A DNA stretch of 64,000 bases from Aquabacterium sp. (GTDB lineage: Bacteria > Pseudomonadota > Gammaproteobacteria > Burkholderiales > Burkholderiaceae_C): contig JAURXM010000076.1 of the NCBI GenBank assembly GCA_030654395.1, forward strand, positions 52,757-116,756. Direction: 5' to 3'. Below are positions 41,465 to 50,656 of this stretch, one piece after another; positions within the stretch are counted from its first letter, which is position 1, and every line of letters starts with the position of its first letter. Position numbers and translations under genes: made by a program. The notes below the pieces were generated by a model. That model saw only the letters and a program-made list of their open reading frames with translations. It was not told where the DNA came from and made no database searches.

Positions 41465-43657
41465 CTACGGCGTAATTGCGAGGCGGGGCGAGAGCGGCCG
41501 TTGGGCAGCCGACAAAGAAGCTGCCAGCGGCACTTCCGATAGCGCGGCCCGCAGTTCTGACCGACTCAGGATCTCCGAGAGAATTCGCGGGGCAGTGTTT
41601 GAGCTGTAGAGAACGTACAGCGGTACGCCGTTGCGCCCCAGCGCGGCCAGTGCGGCGGTAATCGCTGGGTCGCGCAGCGTCCAGTCCGCGCGCAGCAGCG
41701 CGATGTCCCTGGCGGCAAGATCGGCCTGCACCTCGGGGTCCTGCAGCACCGTCTTTTTGTTGTACTGGCAGGTGACGCACCATGCTGCGGTGAAATCGAC
41801 AAACACCGGGCGTCCGCTGGCCAGCAGTTGCTCCACCCGGCCCGGCGCCCAGGCCTGCCAAGCACCATCATTTGCGGCGGCTACCCGCTCCGGCCGTGCG
41901 GCACCGATTTGGCCCGCAAGCAGCCAAGCGAAGCCGGCCGCCCAGGCGACTGCGATCACGCCGACGATCACCCGCGAGCGGCCCGGTAAGCCCAAGCTCC
42001 AGGCCAGCATACTGATGGCGACCAAGACCACCAGCAGGGCGCTGACCGCATCGATGCCACTTTGCTGCCCTAGCACCCACAACAGCCACACCACTGCCGC
42101 GAACATCGGGTAAGCCATCAGTTTGCGGAAGGTCACCATCCACTCGCCCGGACGAGGCAGCAGGCGCCCGACGGCGGGAACCCAGCTGGCCACCAGGTAC
42201 GGCAACGCCATGCCTGCGCCAAGTGCCGCGAAGATCACGAGGGCTTGGGCGGCGGGAAGTCCTACCGCAAAACCCAGAGCGGCGCCCATGAAAGGTGCCG
42301 TGCAGGGTGATGCCACCACGACCGCTAACACGCCGGACAGAAAGGAATTCAGCACGGGATGGCTGCTCTGCAGCGAAGCCAAGCGGCTGGGGATGATCTG
42401 TCGGACCTCGAACACGCCCGCCAGGTTCAGGCCAATCAGGCTGAACAACACGGCCAGTGCGGCGATCACACCGGGCATCTGCAACTGAAACCCCCAACCG
42501 AGCTGCTGCCCCGCACTGCGCAGCGCAATGACAAGCAGCCCAAGGGCCACAAACGAGGCAATGACACCGGCGGAATACGCCGCCCCGTCGAGCCGCCGGG
42601 CGCGCTGATTGCCTGCATGCTGGGTGAAGCCGACCACTTTGATGGCCAGCACCGGGAAGACGCAAGGCATCAGGTTCAGGATTAATCCACCAAGCAACGC
42701 GCCCAGCAAGGCAGCCGCGAACGTCAGCCCGGTGCCCGATTCGGCCGCAGCCGCGTTGCTGCGAAGCGCTTCTTGCAATGCTGGCGACAAAGCTACAGGA
42801 GCCGCCACGGCAGGCCATGTGCCCTTCACCTGCGCGTTGATGCTCCACCCCTGGTTCCCTTGCGTCAACACGATCGGCATCATGTCCGGACTTTGGGTGC
42901 GATTCGCGGAGAGGGGCACCTGCGCGGTCCAGGTCTTACCATCCCACTCCTGGCTCCAAGTGGCGGAAGTCTCGATCACTTCCGAAGTCTCTGGAAAGAA
43001 CTCCATCGGCTTGGCCCGAAGGCCTGTAGGGAGCCCGCTGACCCGAAGCCGCAAGGCATTCCCATCGACGGTAGCTGTTGCCTGGCCCGCCAGCGGCTTG
43101 GGCTGCGCCGCGAAGCTCGCCTGGAAGATTGGGCCGTGCAGGGCCGTCGCGCTCCTGACAGGAACCGAGAGCGAGAATTCGCCTTCCTCCGGAATGCACT
43201 CCTTGCGGCACACCAGCCACTGCGCTTTGAGCTTGACCTCCAGCGCTCCTGCCAAAGGTGACGGCTTGAAACCCGGCGTGATGGTCAGCGGGACCGGCAG
43301 CATCACCGTATGCTCGTAGCCATAATTGATCAGCGTGCCAATCGGATATTTGCGGGGCATCGGCCAAGCTATCTCGCCCGCCAGTACCCCGGCGGGCAGC
43401 TTCCACTCCAGCTTTGTGGGAAGCCCGGAGTCGCCGGAGTTTTTCCAATACGAGTGCCAGTCTGGCTGATGTGCGAGCTGCAAGCCGACCCAGACCGGTT
43501 TACCCGGCTCGACGCCCTCGGGTGCATGAACAAGCAATTCAGCGCGGGTGCGCTCGGTCACGACCACGCTCTTGCCGCCAGGCTGAGCCGATGCGACCCC
43601 TCCCCCCAGCAGAATCAGCAGCATGAGGAGGCGGGCGAGAAGAGATATAGATTGCAT
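41465..43657 (-). CDS. DsbD/ScsB-like thiol:disulfide interchange protein
   Basis: 730 aa. Signal peptide, an N-terminal periplasmic immunoglobulin-like domain with the Cys motif CRKECIPEEG, a membrane domain of about eight helices (including NLMPCVFPVLAIK and VASPCTAPFMGAAL), and a C-terminal thioredoxin domain with WCVTC in FTAAWCVTCQYN. Moves electrons from cytosolic thioredoxin to the periplasm. Counterpart to the oxidising DsbB/DsbA pair. Upstream of the CDF gene on the same strand. Confidence 0.88.
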   Translation of the reverse strand: MQSISLLARLLMLLILLGGGVASAQPGGKSVVVTERTRAELLVHAPEGVEPGKPVWVGLQLAHQPDWHSYWKNSGDSGLPTKLEWKLPAGVLAGEIAWPMPRKYPIGTLINYGYEHTVMLPVPLTITPGFKPSPLAGALEVKLKAQWLVCRKECIPEEGEFSLSVPVRSATALHGPIFQASFAAQPKPLAGQATATVDGNALRLRVSGLPTGLRAKPMEFFPETSEVIETSATWSQEWDGKTWTAQVPLSANRTQSPDMMPIVLTQGNQGWSINAQVKGTWPAVAAPVALSPALQEALRSNAAAAESGTGLTFAAALLGALLGGLILNLMPCVFPVLAIKVVGFTQHAGNQRARRLDGAAYSAGVIASFVALGLLVIALRSAGQQLGWGFQLQMPGVIAALAVLFSLIGLNLAGVFEVRQIIPSRLASLQSSHPVLNSFLSGVLAVVVASPCTAPFMGAALGFAVGLPAAQALVIFAALGAGMALPYLVASWVPAVGRLLPRPGEWMVTFRKLMAYPMFAAVVWLLWVLGQQSGIDAVSALLVVLVAISMLAWSLGLPGRSRVIVGVIAVAWAAGFAWLLAGQIGAARPERVAAANDGAWQAWAPGRVEQLLASGRPVFVDFTAAWCVTCQYNKKTVLQDPEVQADLAARDIALLRADWTLRDPAITAALAALGRNGVPLYVLYSSNTAPRILSEILSRSELRAALSEVPLAASLSAAQRPLSPRLAITP

Positions 43658-43780
43658 AAAAATGGTTAGAAATACAGCTTTGCGACGCGGCCAACCCGTC
43701 GCCGTCGGGCGAACTATAGGCGTATTCCGGGCAAGGCCGGCCAGCAGCCTTGGCTCGCCAGGGGCCTCTTTTCGCTGCGC

Positions 43781-43811
43781 TTGACTCTACCGTAGCTAGA
43801 GGGTTTCCAAT
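43781..43811 (+). promoter_or_regulatory. MerR-family promoter of the hydroxylase-nadE operon
   Basis: -35 TTGACT (43781-43786), 19-bp spacer CTACCGTAGCTAGAGGGTT, -10 TCCAAT (43806-43811). Same -35, spacer length and -10 as the pbrA promoter, so probably the same regulator. Confidence 0.8.
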
Positions 43812-43839
43812 CTGTCCGAATCATTGTCAGGACTGGAAA

Positions 43840-45075
43840 ATGAAACCCAAAAAACTATCCTTCACTGAGACGTTCATCCGCTATGGCAGTTACCCGCTGA
43901 TCCTTGGCGCAACGGCCATAACGCTTTTCGGCGGGCTTGCTGCCGGCTGGCCCTATTTCCCCACGGTGCCGCTCATAGTTGCCGCCGCCCTTGCTTCAGT
44001 CGCCTTGCTGGAGAGGCAGCTGCCTTTTCACACAGCCTGGCAACAGGACCATCGCGACAGCGTTTGCGACGCGATCCACGCGGCAGTGAACCTCGTGGTG
44101 CTTCTCGCTGTCCACGGCGTCGTAGCTGCCTTGGCGCCCCTGTGGTCGGCCGGGGCGTGGTGGCCGGATCAGTGGCCACTTTGGGCGCAGGCTCTTGGGG
44201 TCGGTGTGGTGCTCGATTTCAGCCTCTACAGCATCCATTGGGTAAGTCACCGTGTGGCCTGGCTCTGGCGGTTCCACGCGATCCACCATAGCTCGGAACG
44301 CCTGTATTGGCTCAATGGGGAGCGCCGGCACCCCCTGCATGCCGGCATGATGGCTGCACCTGGCCTGGTTGCCGTGGTGCTGATGGGGGCGCCGGCTCTG
44401 ACCGTCGGAGCATGGCTCGGCCTGCTCGCCGTGCACTTGGCGTTCCAACACTCCAACCTGGATTACCGGGTCGGGCCGCTGCGATTCTTGATCGGGGCCG
44501 CCGAGGTCCACCGCTGGCACCACAAGCGCGAGTACGAGGACGCGCAAGTCAACTACGGCGAGTTCTGGATGATCTGGGACCACCTCTTCGGTACCTTCCG
44601 GCTTCCAAAGCACCAGCTGGGCGCCAACGAAGTGGGCCTGAAGGAGACAGACTTTCCGATGGACTACGGTTCGCAGCTGGTCTATCCCTTCAGTCGTCAG
44701 CCAGCGGCGGCAGACACTTCCGCCGGTGACTACGCGCTGGCCCGCGCCGCTTTCCTGCGCGAGACCGGTTTGGCAGCTTCCGGCGAAGCCGCTGGGGACC
44801 TGCGTGCCGCGTGGCGCGCTCATGAGCTTGGACACATCGTGTCCCAGCCCTACCTTGGCCTGCACCTGCGAAGCCACGCCGCGATGCTGGGCTTGGCGTG
44901 GAGGAGTCGCGATTATTCGGAAGTGCTGGCCCAGGTGCTTCGTCTCGCGCTGGCCCCAGTAGGTCACGTACTTGGCCGCACTCCGCCCCAGAACGTCGGC
45001 ACGGGGCGCTTTGGGGTGATGGAGCACGGCACATGGCCGTCGGAACTGGACCCTCTCACTTTCCAGCGCCGATAA
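43840..45075 (+). CDS. Fatty-acid hydroxylase/sterol desaturase family membrane protein
   Basis: 411 aa. Di-iron membrane oxygenase with His boxes HWVSHR, RFHAIHHS, QHSNLDYR and HRWHHKREYEDA. Several helices flank them, and an extra C-terminal region of about 130 residues has no named motif. ATG at 43840 rather than the longer frame, because the promoter lies at 43781-43811. Probably modifies membrane lipids under metal stress; inferred from the regulator. Confidence 0.82.
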   Translation: MKPKKLSFTETFIRYGSYPLILGATAITLFGGLAAGWPYFPTVPLIVAAALASVALLERQLPFHTAWQQDHRDSVCDAIHAAVNLVVLLAVHGVVAALAPLWSAGAWWPDQWPLWAQALGVGVVLDFSLYSIHWVSHRVAWLWRFHAIHHSSERLYWLNGERRHPLHAGMMAAPGLVAVVLMGAPALTVGAWLGLLAVHLAFQHSNLDYRVGPLRFLIGAAEVHRWHHKREYEDAQVNYGEFWMIWDHLFGTFRLPKHQLGANEVGLKETDFPMDYGSQLVYPFSRQPAAADTSAGDYALARAAFLRETGLAASGEAAGDLRAAWRAHELGHIVSQPYLGLHLRSHAAMLGLAWRSRDYSEVLAQVLRLALAPVGHVLGRTPPQNVGTGRFGVMEHGTWPSELDPLTFQRR

Positions 45076-45087
45076 AAAATCTCCTTC

Positions 45088-45921
45088 ATGACCGAAGAAC
45101 AGAGCCGCATTTCCGCCGAGCTGGGCGTTGAGCCGCACTTCGATGTATCAGTGGAGATTGCCAGGCGCGTGCAGTTTCTTGTGGAGTACGCGCGAGCCGC
45201 GAATGCAGGATCGCTTGTGCTCGGAATCAGCGGGGGCGTGGATTCGTCGGTCGCCGGTCGCCTATGCCAAATCGCGGTAGAGCAACTGCGCTCCTCGGGG
45301 AGGCAAATCCGCTTCATCGCGGTGCGGCTTCCCTATGGGGTGCAGGCTGACCACGCGGACGCGCAACGGGCACTCACCTTCATCGATCCAAACGAGACCT
45401 TGGTCACGGACATCAAGCCGGCCGCCGACGCCATGCTCGAACAGCTGAAGGCCAGCGGACTCAGGTTCAACGATCAGTGGCAGGAAGACTTCGTGCTCGG
45501 CAACATCAAGGCGCGGCAGCGCATGATCGCGCAATACGCAGTTGCAGGCGCAACGGGTGGGTTGGTGGTTGGAACGGACCACGCTGCCGAGGCGGTCATG
45601 GGCTTTTTTACCAAGTTCGGCGACGGCGGGTTCGATCTGAGTCCGCTGGGCGGCCTCACCAAGCGGCGCGTTCGAGCTCTGGCTGTGGCCCTCGGAGGTG
45701 ACGAACGTTTGACCCAGAAGGTCCCGACCGCCGATCTGGAATCCATGCGACCCCTGCGCCCCGATGAGGAAGCACTCGGCGTCAGTTACGACCTGATCGA
45801 CGATTTCCTGGAGGGCAAGGATGTGGACTTGGCAAGCGCGGAGGTCATTGTGCAGACCTTCCGCCGCACGGCCCACAAGAAGACGCTACCTGTCGTCCCT
45901 ATTTCCTCGCGCGCCAATTGA
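45088..45921 (+). CDS. nadE: NH3-dependent NAD+ synthetase
   Basis: 277 aa, usual length. Makes NAD from deamido-NAD, ATP and ammonia. ATP-pyrophosphatase P-loop GISGGVDSSVAGR, then RLPYGVQADHADAQ, GTDHAAEAVMGFFTKFGDGG and a C-terminal helix. Starts 12 bp after the hydroxylase gene: same transcript. Unusual as transposon cargo; possibly keeps NAD(P)H available for the reductase and oxygenase systems. Confidence 0.92.
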   Translation: MTEEQSRISAELGVEPHFDVSVEIARRVQFLVEYARAANAGSLVLGISGGVDSSVAGRLCQIAVEQLRSSGRQIRFIAVRLPYGVQADHADAQRALTFIDPNETLVTDIKPAADAMLEQLKASGLRFNDQWQEDFVLGNIKARQRMIAQYAVAGATGGLVVGTDHAAEAVMGFFTKFGDGGFDLSPLGGLTKRRVRALAVALGGDERLTQKVPTADLESMRPLRPDEEALGVSYDLIDDFLEGKDVDLASAEVIVQTFRRTAHKKTLPVVPISSRAN

Positions 45922-45924
45922 GTT

Positions 45925-46323
45925 TCAGGCAGGCTCTGCCAAGCTGCTGAGAATGCCGCACTCGCCCGCGGTGCGAGCGGAATCGCAGGAGCTCCGCAGG
46001 TCCATCAAATCGCGCTCCAATTCGCGCAACTCCTTGATTTTGGCCCGCACCTGGACGATATGAGAGTCCACCAAGGTATTCACCTCACCGCAGTCCAGAT
46101 CCGGCCGATCCCGGAAGCTCAGCAGTTGCCGGATCTCATCCAGTGTCATGTCCTTGGCCCGACAGCGCCGAATGAACAGCAAGCGCTTCAGATGCACGTC
46201 GTCGTACAGCCTGAAGTTGCCCTCGCTGCGCGCCGGCTCGGGGAGCAAGCCTTCGGACTCATAGAAACGCACCGTCTGCACCAAGCAGTCTGCCTTTTTA
46301 GCCAATTTACCGATCTGCAGCAT
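45925..46323 (-). CDS. pbrR: PbrR/CadR-type MerR-family regulator
   Basis: 132 aa. Helix-turn-helix TVRFYESEGLLPEPARSEGN, then Cys residues DCGEVN near 78, SSCDSA near 113 and GECGIL near 122, as in the Pb(II) regulator PbrR. Start ATG at 46323 with GGAG upstream. Divergent from pbrA and likely activator of the three similar promoters in this region. Confidence 0.88.
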   Translation of the reverse strand: MLQIGKLAKKADCLVQTVRFYESEGLLPEPARSEGNFRLYDDVHLKRLLFIRRCRAKDMTLDEIRQLLSFRDRPDLDCGEVNTLVDSHIVQVRAKIKELRELERDLMDLRSSCDSARTAGECGILSSLAEPA

Positions 46324-46340
46324 GCTCAATCTCCAAAGAC

Positions 46341-46371
46341 TTGACTCTATACCAACTAGAGGTTGTCCAAT
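46341..46371 (+). promoter_or_regulatory. MerR-family promoter of pbrA
   Basis: -35 TTGACT (46341-46346), 19-bp spacer CTATACCAACTAGAGGTTG, -10 TCCAAT (46366-46371). Adjacent to the divergent pbrR. Confidence 0.85.
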
Positions 46372-46412
46372 GATGGCATAAGTGGAAAAACCCTCCCAAT
46401 CGAGAGCAACCT

Positions 46413-49319
46413 ATGAACAACGACCCTTCCAACTCATGCGGCTGCTCCAGCGGCAATGGCCAACCGGCGGGCTGCGCAAAGGCACAGGCCGACACCGAAA
46501 CCACCGTTTTCCAGGTGAGCAACATGGACTGCCGCAACGAAGAAGCGCTGGTGCGGCGCACGCTGGAGGGCATGCCCGGCGTCCAGCGGCTGGAATTTGA
46601 CCTTCCGCAGCGCAAGCTGACCGTCTCGCACAGCCTGGGTTCGCCCGATGTCCTGGAACAGGCGCTGAATGCGGTCGGCATGAAAGCACAGGCTGTCCTC
46701 GATGAAGCAATACTGACAACTTACCGCATCGAGAATATGGACTGCCCGAGCGAGGAGAAACTCATTCGCTCGCACCTTGGGGCGGTCGAGGGAGTCCGGG
46801 AGCTGGACTTCGACCTGTCGGGTCGCACGCTGTCGGTGAAACATCTCGCCCCGGCGCGCGCGCAACTGGAAGTGGTCCTGGCCTCGATCGGCATGCGAGC
46901 CAAGGAGCAGACTGCCGCTGGCACAGGGCTTGCCGCAGAAGCGCCCGCCGTCGAACCACCGATCGCGCAGCTGCCGGTATCTGCACCGACCACCCCAACC
47001 GGCGAGCGCGTGACCTACCGCATCGAGAACATGGATTGCCCGACGGAAGAAGCATTAATCCGTGATCGCTTGGGCAAGGAGCCGGGCGTCACTGCGCTCG
47101 ACTTCAATCTGATGCAGCGCGTGCTGGGTGTCCAGCACACCTTGCCGTCCATGGAGCCCATCGAGAAGGCACTTGCGTCCATCGGGATGCGGGCCGTGCG
47201 GGAGGGCCTCCAGGGGGCCACCACGGTGCTACGTATTGCCAAGATGGACTGCCCGACCGAGGAAAGCCTGATTCGCGGCAAGCTGCAAGGCATGCCAGGC
47301 GTGCAAAGCCTGGACTTCAATCTGATGCAACGAACCTTGACGGTCCGCCACACGCCTGATGCGCTGAAGCCTACGGTCGAAGCCATCGAATCTCTAGGTA
47401 TGGAAGCCGAGGTGCAGAGAACCGAAGAAGCACGCGCTTCAGAGGCCCCCGTGCAGAAAACCAACTGGTGGCCGATGGCGGTCTCGGGCATCACTGCTGT
47501 GCTTGCTGAAGCCGTGTACTGGGCCAACGACGGATTTCACTGGGCGGTGGTCGTGCTGGCCCTGGTATCGATCTTCACCGGGGGACTCAGCACCTACAAA
47601 AAAGGCTGGATCGCCCTGAAGAACCGCAACCTGAACATGAATGCCCTGATGTCCATCGCGGTTACCGGCGCGATGGCAATTGGCCACTGGCCCGAGGCGG
47701 CCATGGTCATGTTCCTTTTTGCCCTGGCCGAGGTGATCGAAGCCAAGTCCCTGGACCGGGCGCGCAACGCCATTCGCGGCTTGATGGACCTGGCGCCGGA
47801 GACCGCGACCGTGCGGCAGGCCGACGGCTCATGGAATGAAGTCCCGGCCAAGGAGGCCGTCAAGGGGGCGGTGGTCCGGGTGCGGCCTGGGGAGCGCATT
47901 GCGCTGGACGGCCTGATCACCGCGGGCCGTTCGGCCATCAACCAGGCACCCATCACCGGCGAAAGCTTGCCGGTCGAGAAGGCCGAAGGCGACCAGGTAT
48001 TCGCTGGCACCATCAACGAGACCGGCTCCTTCGAGTACCAGGTGACCGCGGGCGCCAATGACTCGACGCTCGCGCGCATCATCCATGCGGTGGAGTCGGC
48101 GCAGGGCAGCCGCGCGCCCACGCAGCGTTTCGTCGACCAGTTCGCTCGGGTCTACACGCCGGCCGTGTTTGCGGTGGCCGTGCTAGTTGCTGTTGTTCCG
48201 CCGCTCGCTTTCGGTGGCGCTTGGTTTGACTGGATTTACAGGGCGCTGGTACTGCTGGTGGTAGCCTGCCCGTGCGCGCTGGTCATCTCTACGCCGGTCA
48301 CCATCGTCAGCGGCTTGGCCGCTGCCGCCAGACGCGGCATCCTGATCAAGGGCGGTGTCTACCTGGAGGGCGGGCGCAAGCTCAAGGTACTGGCCCTGGA
48401 CAAGACCGGCACGCTCACCCACGGCAAGCCCGAGCAGACCGACTTTGTGCCTCTGGTTGGCAACGCGCAGGAGGTTGCCGCGTGGGCCGCGAGCCTGGCC
48501 GCCCGATCGGACCACCCGGTCTCCCAGGCGATTGCCCGCAAAGCGAACCGGGACGGCGCAGTGCTGCACGAAGTCGAGGACTTCGCAGCATTACCCGGAC
48601 GCGGCGTGCGTGGCCGCATCGCCGGTCGTATGCTGAACATGGGCAACCACAGGCTGGCGCAGGAGCTCGGCCTGAGCGAAGTGTCGCTTCAGTCGCGGTT
48701 GGAGACTCTGGAGCGCCAAGGAAAAACAGCTATTTTGCTGATGGGCGATGCGGTTGTGCTCGGCATCTTCGCCGTGGCCGACACCGTGAAAGAAACCAGT
48801 CGGGAAGCCGTGGCCGACCTGCAGTCGCTGGGCGTACGCACGCTGATGCTGACAGGGGACAACCAGCACACGGCCGCCGCGATCGCTGCCCAGGTCGGGA
48901 TCTCCGAAGCCCGCGGTGACCAGCTGCCCGAGGACAAGCTCAAAACCGTAGAAGGCCTTATCGGCGTTGAGGGGCAAGTGGGGATGGTCGGCGACGGCAT
49001 CAACGATTCGCCCGCGCTCGCGCGTGCCGACATCGGCTTTGCCATGGGCGCCGCCGGCACCGACACTGCCATCGAAACGGCCGATGTCGCCCTGATGGAC
49101 GACGATCTGCGCAAGATTCCCGTTTTCATCAGGCTGTCGCGCACCACCGCGTCTATCCTGACGCAGAACATCGTTCTGGCCCTGGGCATCAAGGTGGTGT
49201 TCGTCGCTCTGACGTTCACCGGGCAGGCCACGATGTGGATGGCCGTGTTTGCCGACATGGGGGCGAGCCTGCTGGTTGTCTTCAATGGTCTGCGCCTGCT
49301 GAAACTCCAGACAGTCTGA
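46413..49319 (+). CDS. pbrA: Pb/Cd/Zn P1B-type ATPase with four degenerate HMA repeats
   Basis: 968 aa, about 170 longer than usual PbrA. N-terminal Cys cluster (CGCSS, GC), then four repeats each carrying MDCxxEE (first Cys near 40, then about 110, 210 and 285) in place of MTCxxC. The ATPase core is complete: CPC in VACPCALVIS, DKTGTLTHGK, SDHPVSQAI, MLTGDN, GDGINDSPALA and MDDDLRKIPV. Exports Pb/Cd/Zn. The lost second Cys in each repeat may change metal delivery. Followed by a PAP2 gene 7 bp away. Confidence 0.93.
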   Translation: MNNDPSNSCGCSSGNGQPAGCAKAQADTETTVFQVSNMDCRNEEALVRRTLEGMPGVQRLEFDLPQRKLTVSHSLGSPDVLEQALNAVGMKAQAVLDEAILTTYRIENMDCPSEEKLIRSHLGAVEGVRELDFDLSGRTLSVKHLAPARAQLEVVLASIGMRAKEQTAAGTGLAAEAPAVEPPIAQLPVSAPTTPTGERVTYRIENMDCPTEEALIRDRLGKEPGVTALDFNLMQRVLGVQHTLPSMEPIEKALASIGMRAVREGLQGATTVLRIAKMDCPTEESLIRGKLQGMPGVQSLDFNLMQRTLTVRHTPDALKPTVEAIESLGMEAEVQRTEEARASEAPVQKTNWWPMAVSGITAVLAEAVYWANDGFHWAVVVLALVSIFTGGLSTYKKGWIALKNRNLNMNALMSIAVTGAMAIGHWPEAAMVMFLFALAEVIEAKSLDRARNAIRGLMDLAPETATVRQADGSWNEVPAKEAVKGAVVRVRPGERIALDGLITAGRSAINQAPITGESLPVEKAEGDQVFAGTINETGSFEYQVTAGANDSTLARIIHAVESAQGSRAPTQRFVDQFARVYTPAVFAVAVLVAVVPPLAFGGAWFDWIYRALVLLVVACPCALVISTPVTIVSGLAAAARRGILIKGGVYLEGGRKLKVLALDKTGTLTHGKPEQTDFVPLVGNAQEVAAWAASLAARSDHPVSQAIARKANRDGAVLHEVEDFAALPGRGVRGRIAGRMLNMGNHRLAQELGLSEVSLQSRLETLERQGKTAILLMGDAVVLGIFAVADTVKETSREAVADLQSLGVRTLMLTGDNQHTAAAIAAQVGISEARGDQLPEDKLKTVEGLIGVEGQVGMVGDGINDSPALARADIGFAMGAAGTDTAIETADVALMDDDLRKIPVFIRLSRTTASILTQNIVLALGIKVVFVALTFTGQATMWMAVFADMGASLLVVFNGLRLLKLQTV

Positions 49320-49326
49320 AAACCAA

Positions 49327-50055
49327 ATGCAGGCGCCCGGCACCGCGACGCAGTGGATGAAACACTGGCTGTATGACTTGGGCGGGGCCAACGTGGATCT
49401 TTTCCTGGCCATCCAGCGGACCCTGCCCGACGGCTGGATCTGGCTAGCCGAGGTCCTGACCGCACTCGGCAGCTACTGGGGCGCACCAGCCGTGGCGGTC
49501 TTGCTGCTGGTTTGGCGCAGGGTGAAGGTTGCGGAGGCGCTTTCGCTGACCGTGTCCTTGTACCAGTTCGTGCTCGGGCTGGCGCTTGCGCTCGCCACCG
49601 CAGCCCTTGCCAAGGCGCTACTTGCGCTCCCACGTCCTTTTGTGGTGCTCGGTGAGGCGGTTTACCGGGCCACCTCCGTACCGGACAGCCGCTACACCAT
49701 GCCCAGCGGTCACTCGGTCTACGTTGGCGTCCTGGCGGCAGCGCTCTGGCCCTTGTTGGGCCGAACCGGCAGGACCGGGGTGCTTCTGTTCGCCGTGGCG
49801 GTTGGTTGGTCGCGTATCGCGCTAGGCGCACACTTTCCGGTCGATGTCATAGCCGGTTTTGCGCTCGGCTGGGCCTGCGTTGCCGTTGTGAGTCCCTGGG
49901 CCCAACGAATTGCGCGGGGTCTGCCGCTCGCCGGACTGACACGGAGAAGGCTGGCTTCTAGGCGACGCTCTCCGGGGCCGGGGGCATTGACCGGGCTAAA
50001 GACTGAGCAGGAGAACAGGACGCCTCGCGGCCCGCTCCCGCCGAGCCCGAACTGA
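49327..50055 (+). CDS. pbrB: PAP2-family phosphatase, PbrB-like
   Basis: 242 aa. Undecaprenyl-pyrophosphate phosphatase-like; in pbr systems it releases phosphate that sequesters exported Pb(II). Motifs ALLALPRPF, PSGHSVYVGV and GWSRIALGAHFPVDVIAG fit the three PAP2 signatures (KxxxxxxRP, PSGH, SRxxxxxHxxxD); the first Lys is less clear. Six helices and a basic Pro-rich tail. Confidence 0.85.
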   Translation: MQAPGTATQWMKHWLYDLGGANVDLFLAIQRTLPDGWIWLAEVLTALGSYWGAPAVAVLLLVWRRVKVAEALSLTVSLYQFVLGLALALATAALAKALLALPRPFVVLGEAVYRATSVPDSRYTMPSGHSVYVGVLAAALWPLLGRTGRTGVLLFAVAVGWSRIALGAHFPVDVIAGFALGWACVAVVSPWAQRIARGLPLAGLTRRRLASRRRSPGPGALTGLKTEQENRTPRGPLPPSPN

Positions 50056-50087
50056 GGCCGAAACCCACTTAACTAAAGAGGAAGTAA

Positions 50088-50588
50088 ATGCTCCAACCCT
50101 ATTGCTGCAGAGCGCAATGGTATTCGCTCGCCAGTGTTTTATTCGCCGCCGACCAGGCCGTCAAGATCTACATCGACATGACTACCCCCTTGGGGTGGTC
50201 ACGCGATGTGACGTCCTTCTTCAACCTGGTTCACGTTCTCAACCCCGGCGCGGCGTTCAGCTTCCTCGCTGGCGCGGGTGGCTGGCAGCGATGGTTCTTC
50301 CTTGCGATTGCCCTCGCTGCATCGGCCTGGCTGGTATGGCAGCTGTTCCGGCCGCTGCGAAAACTGGAAGCCCTTTCGTACAGCCTCATCCTGGGTGGCG
50401 CCCTTGGCAACGGGTTCGACCGCGCTGTACGCGGGCAAGTCATCGACTACCTTGATTTCCACCTACGTGGCTGGCACTGGCCCGCGTTCAATATCGCTGA
50501 CATGGCCATCGTAGGCGGGGCGATTGCGCTGGTGCTTCATTCGCTGGTGAGCACGGAGAAGCCACCTGCGGCGAAAAAGTCTCGGTGA
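50088..50588 (+). CDS. pbrC: Lipoprotein signal peptidase, PbrC-like (second copy)
   Basis: 166 aa, four helices. Aspartates in GGALGNGFDRAVRGQVIDYL and FNIADMAI. A close relative of the first LspA (36.9 kb): both share LVHV.N.GAAFSFLA and GGWQR. In Cupriavidus pbrB and pbrC are fused or paired with pbrA. RBS AGAGGAAG. Confidence 0.9.
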   Translation: MLQPYCCRAQWYSLASVLFAADQAVKIYIDMTTPLGWSRDVTSFFNLVHVLNPGAAFSFLAGAGGWQRWFFLAIALAASAWLVWQLFRPLRKLEALSYSLILGGALGNGFDRAVRGQVIDYLDFHLRGWHWPAFNIADMAIVGGAIALVLHSLVSTEKPPAAKKSR

Positions 50589-50656
50589 ACTAATGGTGGC
50601 CTGAAAGACCCAATGGACATGCCTCGATATCCATCGAACAAAACTTGAGATACACC

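Noticed and set aside
41868..42848. 326-aa minus-strand frame inside the DsbD-like gene
   Set aside because: Out-of-frame shadow of the same strand's dsbD; composition is Arg/Gly-rich and no motif is present.
43996..45138. Long minus-strand open frame (380 aa) across the hydroxylase gene
   Set aside because: It is antisense to a clear His-box hydroxylase, has no RBS and has the biased composition of a GC-rich shadow frame.
48591..49831. Long minus-strand frames over the end of pbrA and the PAP2 gene
   Set aside because: Shadow frames in GC-rich coding DNA with repetitive low-complexity translation.
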